A DNA stretch of 64,000 bases. Source: Muricea muricata (Eukaryota; Cnidaria; Anthozoa; Malacalcyonacea; Plexauridae). The stretch spans positions 41,997,818 through 42,061,817 of the forward strand of contig OY979716.1 in assembly GCA_963855995.1 (NCBI GenBank), given 5' to 3'. Of this stretch, positions 35,501 to 46,852 are shown one piece after another; position 1 is the stretch's first letter, and every line of letters begins with the position of its first letter. The notes beneath the pieces are model-generated. The model was not told the origin of the DNA, did no database searches, and saw nothing but the letters and a program-made list of their open reading frames with translations. The position numbers were made by a program, and so were the translations under genes.

Positions 35501-36421
35501 CTGACTTGCGAGAACAAGTGACTCGCCTGAGTGATCAGGGGCATTCTGGACAAGATTGTTCATCTCCGCAAACACCATCATTCAGCAGAACAACGTTAAG
35601 GACTGGGAGCTCTTCATTAAACTCCTCAAGACCTTCAAGTGGGTCATCTACACCAATAAATTTATCAGATTCAGATATTGAAACAGAACTGGTAAGTTTC
35701 TTAGCCTAGGATTTACTGTATATGTGCATCAAGTCGTTCTATTATAACACTATCTTTGGTTATTGAAACAAGCCAATTACTATAGTAAATGTCACATCAA
35801 ATATTAGATGGAAAATACATGTTTGTCATTAAGGCAATCTTATTAGGGACATGGACAGAAACTGATGCATATATCTTTTTATACCACTATCATAACCATT
35901 GCAGAAATGTGAAATGCCAAAATATTGATATATTTTACCATTTCTTTTACGTATAGGTCCGCTTGTGTCCTAATGTTGAGTTGACAAAAGCTCAATATGG
36001 AGCCATTAAATCAAAGACAAATTTGAAAGATTTTGTTTATGCAATTATGGGTATGTTATGGACACGGGAAATCCTTTACAGTCATTCCATTAGTGGAAAA
36101 TCATCCAATGCATTCAAGGAAAAGGATGCCAAACCTCAACTTGACCCAGAGAAAGTGAAGAGTATTTTAGGTGAGCTATTGTTTTTATACATATATACTT
36201 GGCAGATTCCTCAAGATTAATGACAATCATCCCATCAACAAGTTTTATGCAGAAGCAATTCTAAAAGCATTGTATTATCTTTTCTTCTTCTTCTAGGTTT
36301 AGAGTACGGTGCAAAACGATTTGGCTGTAAAGAAACGGAAGTGAGACAAGTCATGACTGCCAGAATAAACAACATAGTTAAAGTCGAAAAAGCAAAAAAG
36401 AAGTCATGTACCGAACAGTAA
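32522..36421 (+). CDS. BEN-domain protein with coiled coil, carried by the CACTA-type element
   Basis: Exons 32522-32759, 33408-33574, 34790-34889, 34999-35049, 35130-35253, 35474-35691, 35957-36170 and 36297-36421. Seven junction pairs were checked. All fit in phase except exon 2 to 3, where two bases are unaccounted for (missed small exon or frame shift). The intron after exon 3 uses GC-AG (AAAAG/GCAAGT). The N-terminal domain starts MKYALFEFTNEKACEVGE. Exon 5 is a coiled coil (LEDEIESLRKDNGNLRKKLK). Exon 6 is Ser/Thr-rich with an acidic end. Exons 7-8 form the BEN domain: CPNVELTKAQYGAI, DFVYAIMGMLWTREIL, SISGK, QLDPEKVKSIL and FGCKETEVRQVMTARI. BEN domains bind DNA, often palindromes. AATAAA occurs at about 36669. 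It may bind the subterminal arrays, which is inference. Confidence 0.82.
32971..32999. repeat. TG/GGT microsatellite
   Basis: TGTGTGTTT followed by about six GGT units, in intron 1 of the BEN gene. Confidence 0.85.
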
Positions 36422-37049
36422 CTCTTTTACTATAAGAATTCTATATGCATCTATAATATATTTTTTTACAGTTCAATTAGCCTATTCCTTACTTGCACGT
36501 GTAGCCGATTTGCCTTGTGGAAATGGAAAAACAACAGATAATTTAGGTTTCTTTATGCTTTGCATGTGGCCTAATGATTAAGGATCTAAAGGTATTTGTA
36601 GGTGCACAATGTTTTATCAACAAAATTCTTAGGCTACAATCTAATAGAAAGCTAAGAATTGCATTATTAATAAAACATGGTGAAACTTACAAGTACATTT
36701 TGATCTTTAACAGATTTATTCGTTTGGCAAAGCTAGCATCAAATATCTCATTTCTGACTTGTGATTTATACATGAATATGCTCTATTGACATAAAATATA
36801 TAAATATAAAAGCTTCAAAGGTATAATCATATATGTTGCAAAATAACTTTTGGTAATATATAGACTTTGTTGGGAATACCTGTGTTACACTAATCAGTGT
36901 AAACTCAATTAATTGACCGATGTAGGTTTTGCACAACCTGAGTGTATAGAATAGCTTATATAATTAAATTTAGTATTCTATTTAATACAATATAGAAACT
37001 TTGAAAGAATATTATGCAGGCTGGTGTATAAAACCTACGATATGATTCA

Positions 37050-37330
37050 CTTGAATATTCCATAGAATATTCAATACATGTCCGTAGAATCTTCTATAGA
37101 ATTAAGGTGAATATGCCATTGAATATTCTATAGAACATCCAATAGCATATGTTCTAAAATCTTTTATAGAGTATCCTATAGAATCTTCTATAGAATTCTC
37201 TTGAATCTTTTATTAGATATTCTATAGAATATCCTATAGAACATTCCATAGAATGTGTTCCAAAATCTTTTAGAATATGCTATAGAATATCCTATAGAAT
37301 GTTTCAATGTCATATTCCATAGAATATTTT
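37050..37330. repeat. Right subterminal repeat array of the CACTA-type element
   Basis: About fourteen variants of the same ATAGAATATTCTATAGAA motif, spaced roughly every 15-25 bp. They match the array at the left end in sequence but not in copy number. Confidence 0.88.
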
Positions 37331-37341
37331 TGTAAGGGAAT

Positions 37342-40300
37342 AGCTTGTACTACAGCGAGTATGGCGCTGAACAATGTTTAACAGATCACAATAATCATCA
37401 TGCATATCGCATTGTGGAATGTCCTGATAGTGCCTTTGAGATGGGTGGCAGTTAGGTCTTACCCACACACCATCATCTGGCGAATTTGGGTTAACAGTAG
37501 AAAGCAACCAGTCAATGTACTGACATGCTATTTGGGCAGCTTTGTTACCAGAAATAATATCTTGGTTTAGTTCAGGTCTATTTTCATCTTTGTGCTCATC
37601 TTTGTATTTTTGAGCTAAGAAGCCTTTCAGTGCTGTCTTAGTTAGATCACACAAACCAGGGTCATTGTTCAGTTTAGCAGTGCCATGGCAATGGATGCTT
37701 CCCCTAGCTTGGTATTCAAATCTGTACCAGTGCCATTTGGCATCAAGTGTTTTATACAACCAGTATTTGATGAAATTTTCCAACCTTTGGGTAAAATACC
37801 AATCGACAATGTGTGGATTATTTATTACAGCCTGTCGCCTTTCTTCACTAGTACCATTTTCATTACCAAATAGTGCATGCAAGTCAGGCCAATGCATGTC
37901 AGCAGATGAAAATGTGAAAAAAATAGTTGGTGTGCCAACAGTTGTTACAATGGCTTTTAGATCTTCTCTCACCTTGTACCAGTAAGCATTTGAACCAGCA
38001 ACATTTGCAACATATCTAGATATCTTTGAAATAAAAGCATTGCTGTTGTTAGAGGCAGCCACTGCACGTAGTTCATCTACTGTTAAGTGAGCTTCACCAG
38101 GATTTTGCTTAAGAAAAATACCACTTTGTTGCAAGGTTCTTTTTCTTTGAATCATGTTGAAAGTCCAATAAGAAAATCTAGGGTGGTTAGAAAATCTGTA
38201 AACCCATTTTCCATCAACCTTTTCTGCAAATTTAATGAGATGCTTGACTCTTTCACCTATAGGAATCTCACTTAAAAGTGATGGATTTGTTGGATCCCCT
38301 TTACCATCAGGAAATAATGTAGGAAATGCTAATGTAGCTAGGAAAGGTATCTGATATTCATTGATAGGCTGATTGTTAACAGTGGGCCAGTTCACTGGTT
38401 CTTTTGGGCACAATTTATCTTTAATTGCCTCTAATTCCTGTTGCTGTTGCTCATTGACAGGCATAAAACTACTCATTTCTGATGTTTGATTGTAAACTGT
38501 GTCCTCTTCATCGTTATCAGTAGTGGGGCCTAAATCAGGTGATGTTATTTCACTTGACATGTCAGTATCAGACTCAACAGTCATGATACCAGACGGAACA
38601 CCATTGACTGGTAGACATTGCAATGCATGTTCATTGATAGTTATGTCTCTATAATGAGGATTATTTTGCATAAGCCAGAGCAGTGCATTGTGCACTTTTT
38701 GCTTCCGCACATTCACATTCTTGAATGTGTTGTCTCTACCTTTTACCTTTACCATAATTACAGACAAATCCTTGGGAAACCTTGGCAAAACTGTTGCAAG
38801 CGCTTTAACATCTTGAGGCAAATTAATACAATGCCCTGAATAACCCCTTTGTCCACCTGGTTTGATGTAAACTCTCATTATTGGAAGTGCTCGAGCAATG
38901 AGCATTTCTTCTATTTGAGTGAGACCTTGTAGCTCAATAGGTACTGGCCCTGGAATCATGCAATTAGCATCAGAAAACTTTTTTGGTGTGTTTTTATCTC
39001 TAGAACACCTCAAACACACATAGTTAGCTGGACACTTAGGTTTAGTGTTAATTGGCCATGCTTCTTTGCAGATTGTGCATTGAAAAATTACATATTGCAT
39101 AGATTTATGAAATTCTTTCATGCTGCATTTTGCCCAACATTGCTCATGTAATGCACCATTTCTTAAGGCATCAAATTCACTCAGATATACTGTTTTACCA
39201 ATACCTTGAGTAACATTACTATGTGTTGTTAAACAAGTACTAGCTGAGTGATTTTCTTGGACATTTGAATCTTTTTGGTTATTTAAAGATGATATTCTAT
39301 TTTTGTAGGCCTCTCTTCTCTTGGCCAGTCGACGCTGCTTATTATCATTAGTTTCTTGGGCCCTACGTAGCCTAGCCAGCTCTGCCTTTTTTGCAAGACG
39401 AGCCTTCTTTTCATTAATAGACTCAATGGCTCTTTGCAACTTATCACACTCTCTCTTCTTTGCTAATCTAGTCTGCTTGGCATCACTACATTCATTAACC
39501 CTTTTTGTCTTGCCAAATTTTCTCTTGTTTGCAAGCATTTTTGCCCTTGTACACAACTTTCTTTCTAATGAAGTCAGGTTAATGGCATTTTCATTGCATG
39601 TTTCTTGCAAAGTAGAAACATAATGTAAATCAATTATGTAACCCAGAAAAACAGATCTTTGGTTGCGTTGTGAATTAACAGGTGTGACAATTGTTGCATT
39701 AAAATTATTTGGATTAGAATCAGTTATATGAATTATACAGCTAAGAGCATTTGCTACTGCTTGTATGATAACATTATCACACCATGTTCCTTGTTTCGAC
39801 ATCTCATGAATGTAATGATCCCATGACACATTAGCAAGACTTTCAATATATAATTCAGGATTATTAATCATATGAGTAATTCCAGCATTACGAATGTGAA
39901 AATGCAAGTCAGCATTACTATAAAGGCCATGCCCCATAGATGCAAAAAAGCAGTCACCACATGAACTTCCACAATCAAAAGGCAATCGGCCTATTAAAGC
40001 CAATTTATTCACCAAATTATCCCAGGGTAAGTTATCAGCATTGTCTGAATACATGCCACCACTTAACTTGTAGTTGGAACTTAAGTGTTGTTTGTTTAAT
40101 TGGAGTACAAGATCTTTTCTGCCCTTTTTTGTGTTGCAATTGTTTTTGCTAGCCATCATGCTGAAGTTATTGTCAAAACATTGCGGTCTAGCAAACACAT
40201 GTACACTCTGTCTATAGCATTCTATTAATGCATAACCACAGGATTTAAGCGAACTGTTTATCAAAATATCAGCAATACTTTGTGTATAGATGTACGTTTT

Positions 40301-40675
40301 TTTATATTGGGCAGTCTTGAGTGATACAATATAAACCTCGTGACATGCACAGATGGACATTTGACTAGTAAATGGCTGCCCAGCGACACAGCTGAGATGA
40401 AAATATTTGTTTATTTGACCACCTACTACAGTCATGGTCGATAGGCCAAATGGCCACCCAGCTATGTAACTGGGATTTTGGCAGTTTAATGTCTGACCAC
40501 CTACTATAGACATGGTCAGAAGCTCGTATTTTTGTGTGTCAAAATGCGGGAGCAGGTAGCCACGAAAACTTGAATCTGTGGAAAGACAAAGCACAGTTGT
40601 CACCGAACCGCAACGTTCGTTTTGGGAGAGAAACACCTCTACACAGCTTTGTGATATTCTGATAAACTGCTTCAC
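37342..40675 (-). pseudogene. Helitron RepHel, N-terminal half: OTU protease and Rep HUH domain
   Basis: One open frame of about 1,110 codons ends at the CACTA-type insertion. The true start is probably MMASKN near 40159, because the 170 codons before it look like translated leader with a repeated VVGGQ segment. Near 39960 is an OTU cysteine protease motif, [16 protein letters not shown] (Cys), with the matching His in IDLHYVS near 39627. A basic repeat segment follows (about 39540-39280; [28 protein letters not shown]). Next is a Cys-rich zinc site (CTICKEAW...CLRCSR). The Helitron Rep region ends with the HUH motif [11 protein letters not shown] (about 37683-37710). The Tyr motif lies beyond the insertion. 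It is inactive while split. Confidence 0.9.
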
Positions 40676-41178
40676 TCATATTTATTAACGATAAATTTAA
40701 ATAAATCAATACAAATTCCTTACCTTTGGGAGAGCACCAAATGAGCACTGAGTGGCAGAGAGCAGGCGAACACAAAAAGAACGATTGCACGTGGGCTGCA
40801 TCATATGACAATCTGGCCTGAATGTGAAATCGAGGCTATCTGCCATCCAGCCACTCCAAGATGCCGTCAAACCTCAAAATCGAATGGCATACAGACACAC
40901 GCGGGACATCCTCGTAAAACACGCGGATTGATACGTCACGATTAGAATGCGTTCTCCTTCGTCGAACGCAACTAAATATGTTTTTTCAATGTTAATTGAT
41001 ATTTCAACAGTATTAAACACTGTAGTATTGTTCAAGTTGTTGAATATTTTTTTCTTTCAGCATACTGAAAGATCTAGATTCTTTGACTACATGTTCTTAT
41101 TTCAAACCCAACAAAACAACAGCAACTATTAACATCTTAACCACATTATACATACAATAGAAAATTTATCTGAAACAT

Positions 41179-42078
41179 TTATTCTACATGATTGTTGCAA
41201 CTCTTGATCATGCCTCCTACACCAATCAAGAACTCGTCAAGGCTCTTAAACTGGTATGTTGAGGCATACCCTTGTAGCTCACTACAATGTGGGCATTTCT
41301 TACTTACACCATCATTTCCATTATACCACCTGTGAACACAGGCCTCACACATAAGCAGGGTGGAGCAACATTTTGTTGTTATAACTGGTGGCTTTATCAG
41401 TGTTTTGTGGCAAATTTTACACATAAAAGCATCACGAACAAGCTTCACAACCCCTATCGACAAGGAAACCTCCTGACTGACTTGAAGTGTTGACTATGTC
41501 ATCTACCATTACCACGACTGATGAACCATCATCCAGGTGAGCAGTGTTAAAGCAACCTGCTTCATTCGGCCAAAAGGACAAGTCTCCAAACTCTTCTTTT
41601 AGGTATAAAGAATTTGTCAACCTGAAAATTAATGTTTTGTAAACAATACATGCAGAATATAATGTAATATCATACAGTTAACATTTTAATATGTATGTAA
41701 CATTCAAATATATATTTTTGTGTCAAATATAATTTTTGTACAATGCAAATGAACTGTAAATTTTAAGAAATGTACCAGGGGATGGGGAGAGGGGGGACTA
41801 CAAAATACACCATAATTTATATTGTTTTGCTTGTCAATGTTTTCATTCGACCATGCGAATATGTATTTGTATTTGGGGATCCCCACTTGTATTTCACATG
41901 AACTTTATTCAGGTACAAATTTGAAAAGGCTGGTTGCTCCGACAGTCATGAATAAAAGCTAAAAATTATATTAATATAAAATTTATGCAAAATTTACTCA
42001 CCTGGAATGCCAGTGAAAGCCTTGACACTGTCAGTTCGTTGGATGAAATTCACAATCTCAGGTCTTTTCCTTCCTGAC
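41179..42078 (-). pseudogene. RING-like zinc-finger gene fragment, frame-shifted
   Basis: Three pieces on the minus strand: an exon at 42078-42001 (SGRKRPEIVNFIQRTDSVKA, acceptor TTTTAG, donor GTGAGT); a second at 41622-about 41470 (YLKEEFGDLSFWPNEAGCFN, DDGSSVVVMVDDIV); and, in another frame, 41490-41179 with FMCKICHKTLIKPPVI, CCSTLLMCEACVHRWY and KKCPHC. The last is a C-x2-C ... C-x2-C ... C-x2-C RING-like pattern, and the end is at TAG 41179. A single-base shift near 41470 breaks the frame. I recall this exon order from uncharacterised cnidarian proteins. The function is unknown; a RING would suggest ubiquitin ligation. No upstream exon was found before 42078. Confidence 0.5.
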
Positions 42079-42079
42079 T

Positions 42080-42700
42080 AAAATCAAAAAACTTTATGCT
42101 TGCCATTAAAAATTACAGGAACAACGAACGATGCAAACAGAAGAGTACTACAATGCAGCAAATATGATTCGAATTCTTTTATACTGATTTTCCCAATTTT
42201 TTCCCATTCTCGCCGGCTTGCAAGTCTACTGAAGCCCAGCGAAGGACTGGTGGGGGAGGTTTTTACCAGAAGTGCAATCAATTTTCGATTTACCAAAAAC
42301 ATTGATTTACTCTTCACCAAAAACAAAGATTGAAAATTGATTGTATTTTTAATTTTGTACAAAAACGGTATGTAGAATAAAATTGAAAAATGGTGAAGAT
42401 GTGCAACCTTGCTAAAGAGAAAACTTTGGAAGTGTATTTTTTCCTTCAAATTTCGTCTTATAGAAACACGAAAATTAAGGTCCAAAATCTACTTTTATAT
42501 ATATTTACGAATTGAAAAGTTGAAAATTGAATGCAATTTTCAATTTCTAAAAAAATCGAATGGACGAATGACCCACGCATTGTTATTGGTGAGGCTCCTC
42601 GCTTAATTGATTGTGAGAGATGTAGGCTGAAACATTAGATGTCATTATGATTATTAAAATGATTAATATCAAAATCACTCTAGCTACCAATATTTATCAA
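42080..42700. other. No gene seen
   Basis: AT-rich sequence with several short near-repeats of a GATTTACCAAAAAC / CTTCACCAAAAAC kind (42285-42330) and GAAAATTGA words. I find no coding signal. Confidence 0.45.
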
Positions 42701-42704
42701 GAAG

Positions 42705-43429
42705 CTACAAGATATGAAGCAACAGCTTGGCAGGTACCTTCAGATTGTACTTGAATCTGTAGAGGAAGGAGCTGAGCAGATAGTTGTTGAAGTAGATGTT
42801 AATCGCTTCTGATGACATATTATCTAATCCCTTTTCTAAATGCTGAAAATATTCCTCCACTTCACCGTCACATTTATCCGCCCATAAACTATCTAATGCC
42901 TCCTTTAAATTGTTTTCGCCTTTGCCTTGTCTCATTACCACCTGTAACTCGAAGCGATGTGGTAAAACTTCATTGAAAAGTTGCGAGGTGAAAATGTAAC
43001 TTCCAACATCAAGTGGACCTGGAATTGGCTTCAGCTGCTGAAAATCACCGACCAAATAGAAAACTGTTGTTAAATACCATATCGTGTATCGCATTTACCA
43101 CATGGAAAGTGCGAGAGCTTGACATTGATATTTTGTCCCATATCACAACTTTTACATCAGAGATTTCTTTCACGATATTTTTTATGTCTCATAGATCTAT
43201 TTATTACCATATTTGCTGGGAGCTCAGCAGTTTGTAATCCGTAATGGGAGTGTACCGTTTTTGCTGCTCCTTTGGTGGTTAGGTATTTCTTTATACTATC
43301 TACTGCAGTCGTCTTGCCAACACCCGCTTTTCCAAATATACATAGGTTATGCCCAGTTTTTGCAAAATCAAGCACTTCTTTTTGCTCTTTTGTCAACTCT
43401 TTTTGCTGGTTGGTCCTTTCCGTAGTCAT
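42705..43429 (-). pseudogene. PIF1-like helicase fragment, mutated
   Basis: Pieces from 43429: QKELTKEQKEVLDFAKTGHN, Walker A LCIFGKAGVGKTTAVDSI, then KTVHSHYGLQTAELPANMVI, all conserved in a cnidarian PIF1-like family. After a frame shift near 43185 comes VKVVIWDKISMSSS, the Walker B region, in which the usual DE reads DK, so the catalytic Glu is lost. After another shift comes LVGDFQQLKPIPGPLDVGSY (motif III) and SQLFNEVLPHRFELQVVMRQ. The copy lacks motifs IV-VI and the segment between Ia and II is shortened. It is therefore dead. It is unrelated to the Helitron helicase at 23.7-26.3 kb, having only family-level likeness. Confidence 0.75.
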
Positions 43430-44257
43430 ATCTTATGTGCCACAACCTATAATTTATTTAAATAAGAATACTTACATACTGTTCTTATTATGTAAACATC
43501 CAGGTCCTGGATGGAAAAGATAGTAATCTCAACTTCCACACTCTTGTTCTACTATTAGGGACGCTTGATCGATGGCAGGGAACAAGGGATTGACCCTCAT
43601 GTGCAACGCATAATGCACGAATCTTTCTCATAATGCCCTTGCTCAAATCTGTGATTACGTCATTGTTGATGAGCAAGCGTTTTCCTAAGTGTCTCCTAAG
43701 TGTCTAAAACTTGCTTGTTTTCTTCTAAATATTCTTTGCTATTTTTCCTTGCCATATTTTCTTTCAAAGCTGCTTCCAACATGCTACTGGAGCCCACCCA
43801 AGAATTTTCTCTGTACTCATAATGTGCAAGCACCCTAAAAATTTATACTGTGTGATCAGATGCAATTTATAAATTTCATAAAAGTGAGCCAGAAAATGCT
43901 AATGCAGGAACATCTGTATGGAACAGTGAACTCTACTGGGGTGGCGGAGGTAAAAATGTTAAGGAGCGAATGCGTGGAACTCAAAATACTGACGTTAGAC
44001 TATGCGAAAGCATTATTTTGGATATAAATAAAAAATGGGTATTTTTCAATACATTTTAAAATTGATACAACAACATTGAATATTTAGACTTTTCTCGAAT
44101 GGCTTGAAAATATGAAGTAACAACAATACGTTTGTACTCAGGAAGTAAATAAAAATATACTGTAATGTTACATTACATCACGACTGGTAAAACCAGTCAA
44201 ACTACAATCAGTGACATAATTATTGGACCGATTGCTCAAAACATACAACTGACCGCT
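43430..44257. other. No gene seen
   Basis: AT-rich sequence. TAAGTGTCTCCTAAGTGTCT at 43685-43706 is a small direct repeat. No open frame resembles a known family. Confidence 0.45.
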
Positions 44258-44640
44258 TTCCCCCCTTTTCAATGTTGCTCATTTGGTGAGCAATTTCAGC
44301 AGCAACGGCTATGGCACTACTCAGAGGGCTCACTTCATTTATTTTCCTATGATTTTTGCGTAACGGCCTTTTGCTCAAACGTGCGCTAAAGAGTGGTGGT
44401 CACCCCCATGAAAAATTCAAAATGGCTGTCAGGGGGGTGAATGCCTCTATGCACTTGCTGGAATAAAATTCTTAGCAAGTGCATCAAGGCATTCACCCCC
44501 TGACAACTACCAATCCGTGTTACGCTTTTTTCGTCGAGTGAGCCCTCTGTGTAGTACTCTGTGGCTATGGTCTTGTATGATGGTGCCAATAACTTTTATG
44601 GCCGATATAGCAACATTGAAACGGGGGGAAGGGGGGTTTA
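44258..44640. mobile_element. Three-level foldback element
   Basis: The outer arms are TTTCCCCCCTTTTCAATGTT (44258) and the inverted end GAAACGGGGGGAAGGGGGGT (44640). Middle arms, GGCTATGGCACTACTCAGAG and GAGCCCTCTGTGTAGTACTC, lie near 44308 and 44540. A long inner hairpin at 44426-44505 has CAGGGGGTGAATGCC and its partner GGCATTCACCCCCTG, with AGCAAGTGCAT arms. The whole can fold on itself. No coding sequence. Confidence 0.75.
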
Positions 44641-45155
44641 CATGTGAATTTTCACAAATGCATTAAAAAATATCTTATTGGATCTATATGTTCCAAATTT
44701 CAATGTCATTGATTGTCTGAGTTTTTTTTATCAATGGTTTTTCTGACTTAGAATTTGTTAGTATTAGTTTACTTGGCAATGAAGCCTTCCAAATTGTTAC
44801 GGTGCTTCCTAAAATATCATTCCATTATATATAGAGCAAATCTTTATATATTTGTATCCTAAAAGTACTTTTGCTGAACGTTTTTAAGATCTTTATATAA
44901 TGTATGTATGGTAGCTTGAAGCGCACGCGCTATATTAATGTAATTTTGTGTGATTGTTACTTTAACAAGTGACGCTTAGACTGTTCAATATATTTTTCAT
45001 TAGCCAGTGTGACACATTATTAACTCTGTATGATGTATCAGGTTACAGCAGCCAGTTATTATTCACTTATAGCGTTCAATTCATGACTCCATTGATTACA
45101 CGCATATGGTTTACACAACCTACAAATACGAAATCTTGTTTTCTGCCAATTTCGC

Positions 45156-46590
45156 ATGGATCTAATTGAAAGCTGTAGCAATAGCAGTTCTTTGTCTGAT
45201 TCAAAAGAATGTGAGTTAGGAAGGAGGGACATTCGAAAGGTGTATTTAATAACTTATAGCCAAGCCAATACCTCAAAATATCCCACGAGGAATTCCTATG
45301 CCGAAGCTGTTATAAATGCATTCCATAGTGGATCTGCAAACGTTCTTCACTGGTGTTGTTCACAAGAGTTGCACAAGAAATCTGGAGTGCACTATCACAT
45401 GTGCTTAAAGCTTGACATAAATCAGCGGTGGCTACGTGCTAAGAAATACCCTAGAGAAAAGTATGGCATTTCAGTGCATTTCTCAAGCATGCACGCAAAT
45501 TACTACACAGCTTGGAAGTATGTCACCAAAGAGGATCAGGACTCAGTTAAAAGTGAAGGACATCCCGATTTGAAGAACAGCGAAGGACCTTCGACATCGA
45601 AAGCGCATATGGAAAATCGTAATCGTACAATAAAATGAGGTAGTCAACAACAGATGGCGGAACAAGCAAACGCTGACAATTTAGAACAAAGTAATGAATG
45701 TCCAGACGAAACAGAGTGTAAGAAACACAGAGAGAAGCGAAAGCATTTGAGCGCATATGAAGTATCAGAAATCATCTTGAGCAAACGTTTGCAAAATTGA
45801 ACGGAACTTTTAGCCTTTTCCAACCAGCAAAGACAGAAAGGGAAAACAGATTTGGCCAAGTTCATTGTCAACCGAGGTAAAAAAATGGTTAATGAGGTCA
45901 TTGCCACTGCATGGGAGATGGATTCGGCACAGAAAACGCAAGAAAGACAAAGTAAGAGTCATATTGAACTGCTCCACGAAGCCTATCAGCAAGAATGCAC
46001 ATGCAACACTGACCGCCAATAGCACAACTGTGCGTTAACTGTGCAATAACGACATTGCCGTTGACAATTTTGCTGGCTGCGTTAAAGAGCTGTTAATGAA
46101 AGGCCGCGGAAAGTTCTACAATGTTATGTTGACGGGTCCGGCGAACTGTGGCAAAACATTTTCGCTCAATCCGCTCAACAAGGTTTTTAATACCTTCACT
46201 AATCCGGCATCTACAAGCTTCGCATGGGTAGGAGCTGAGAAAGCAGAGGTCGTTTTCTGGAACGATTTCCTTTGGTTACCACAGATAATTGCGTGGCATG
46301 ATTTACTGTTGATGCTCGAAGGTCAGTTGGTTCATTTATCTGCACCAAAGTGTCATTTTGTCAATGATATAGTGTTCGACAATGATACACCAATTTTCAG
46401 CACAAGTAAACACCAACTCGTTTACATGAAAGGCGGTGTTGTGGACGAAAGAGAGACTGAGATGATGGCGATCAGATGGAAAATGTTTAATTTTAACAGA
46501 CAGATTCCACAGGATGAACAACAAGAGGTCAAACCATGTGCAGCATGCTTTGCTTGCCTTATCCTCGAGGCTTACGACTGGCTAGATTGA
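45156..46590 (+). pseudogene. Rep (HUH endonuclease) with SF3 helicase remnant
   Basis: The first frame (45156-45638) has the rolling-circle Rep motifs in order: YLITYSQA (motif I), GVHYHMCLKL (HUH, motif II, about 45390-45420) and YYTAWKYVTKED (motif III Tyr/Lys, about 45498-45535). A middle stretch (45640-46090) is open only with several stops and shifts. The last frame (46096-46590) has SF3 helicase Walker A GPANCGKTF, Walker B VVFWNDF and motif C PIFSTSK. Rep plus SF3 helicase is the replication module of small circular single-stranded DNA viruses and of related Rep-type mobile elements. No capsid gene is nearby. This is an old, broken insertion, and its original element cannot be named. 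Confidence 0.72.
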
Positions 46591-46852
46591 ATATTTTTAA
46601 GCATGAAGTACGTTTACATTAGTTCAATAAAATTTCACAAACAAAACATGAATTTCCTATCTTTTAAGCACTAATTCTCAAGCGGGAAGAAGAGATGGCA
46701 ACACATCTCCACACAAGTAACCATAAACAAGGTCACAAATATAATGCAATGTATAATTTTTTGGACAAACACAAATCTCTAATATTACGCACGATTTGTG
46801 AATTGGGTTATTGTTCAGAAATAACCATCACCCAAGTGTAAATATCATAAGT

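Larger units (their letters stand above)
26286..37338. mobile_element. EnSpm/CACTA-type element, 11,053 bp, TSD AAT, with two genes
   Basis: The left terminus CCCTTACGAAAATGTTC and the inverted right terminus CCCTTACAAAAATATTC differ at two positions out of 17. AAT flanks both ends (26283-26285 and 37339-37341). Removing the element plus one AAT rejoins the Helitron Rep frame exactly. Inside are an intact five-exon EnSpm-type transposase (minus) and an eight-exon BEN-domain gene (plus), arranged head to head. Subterminal AT-rich palindrome arrays sit at both ends. The 3-bp duplication agrees with the EnSpm branch of the CMC superfamily. The terminus starts CCCTTAC rather than CACTA. Confidence 0.92.
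21778..40675 (-). mobile_element. Helitron, split by an 11-kb insertion (termini not located)
   Basis: In transcription order on the minus strand: RepHel N-half (40675-37342), the inserted CACTA-type element (37338-26286), RepHel C-half (26282-23707), then an RPA-like gene (23464-21778). The combination of HUH Rep, PIF1-type helicase, OTU and RPA is the standard content of animal Helitrons. Coordinates cover coding parts only. The 5' TC end should lie beyond 40.7 kb and the 3' hairpin/CTRR end before 21.8 kb. Confidence 0.85.

Noticed and set aside
40163..40811. Upstream extension of the Helitron N-half and the overlapping 90-codon frame
   Set aside because: No similarity to Helitron proteins, contains an internal nucleotide repeat, and the OTU part can start at the ATG pair near 40159.
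45547..46025. Three overlapping minus-strand frames opposite the Rep/SF3 region
   Set aside because: They are complements of the coding strand of the Rep remnant; no own motifs.
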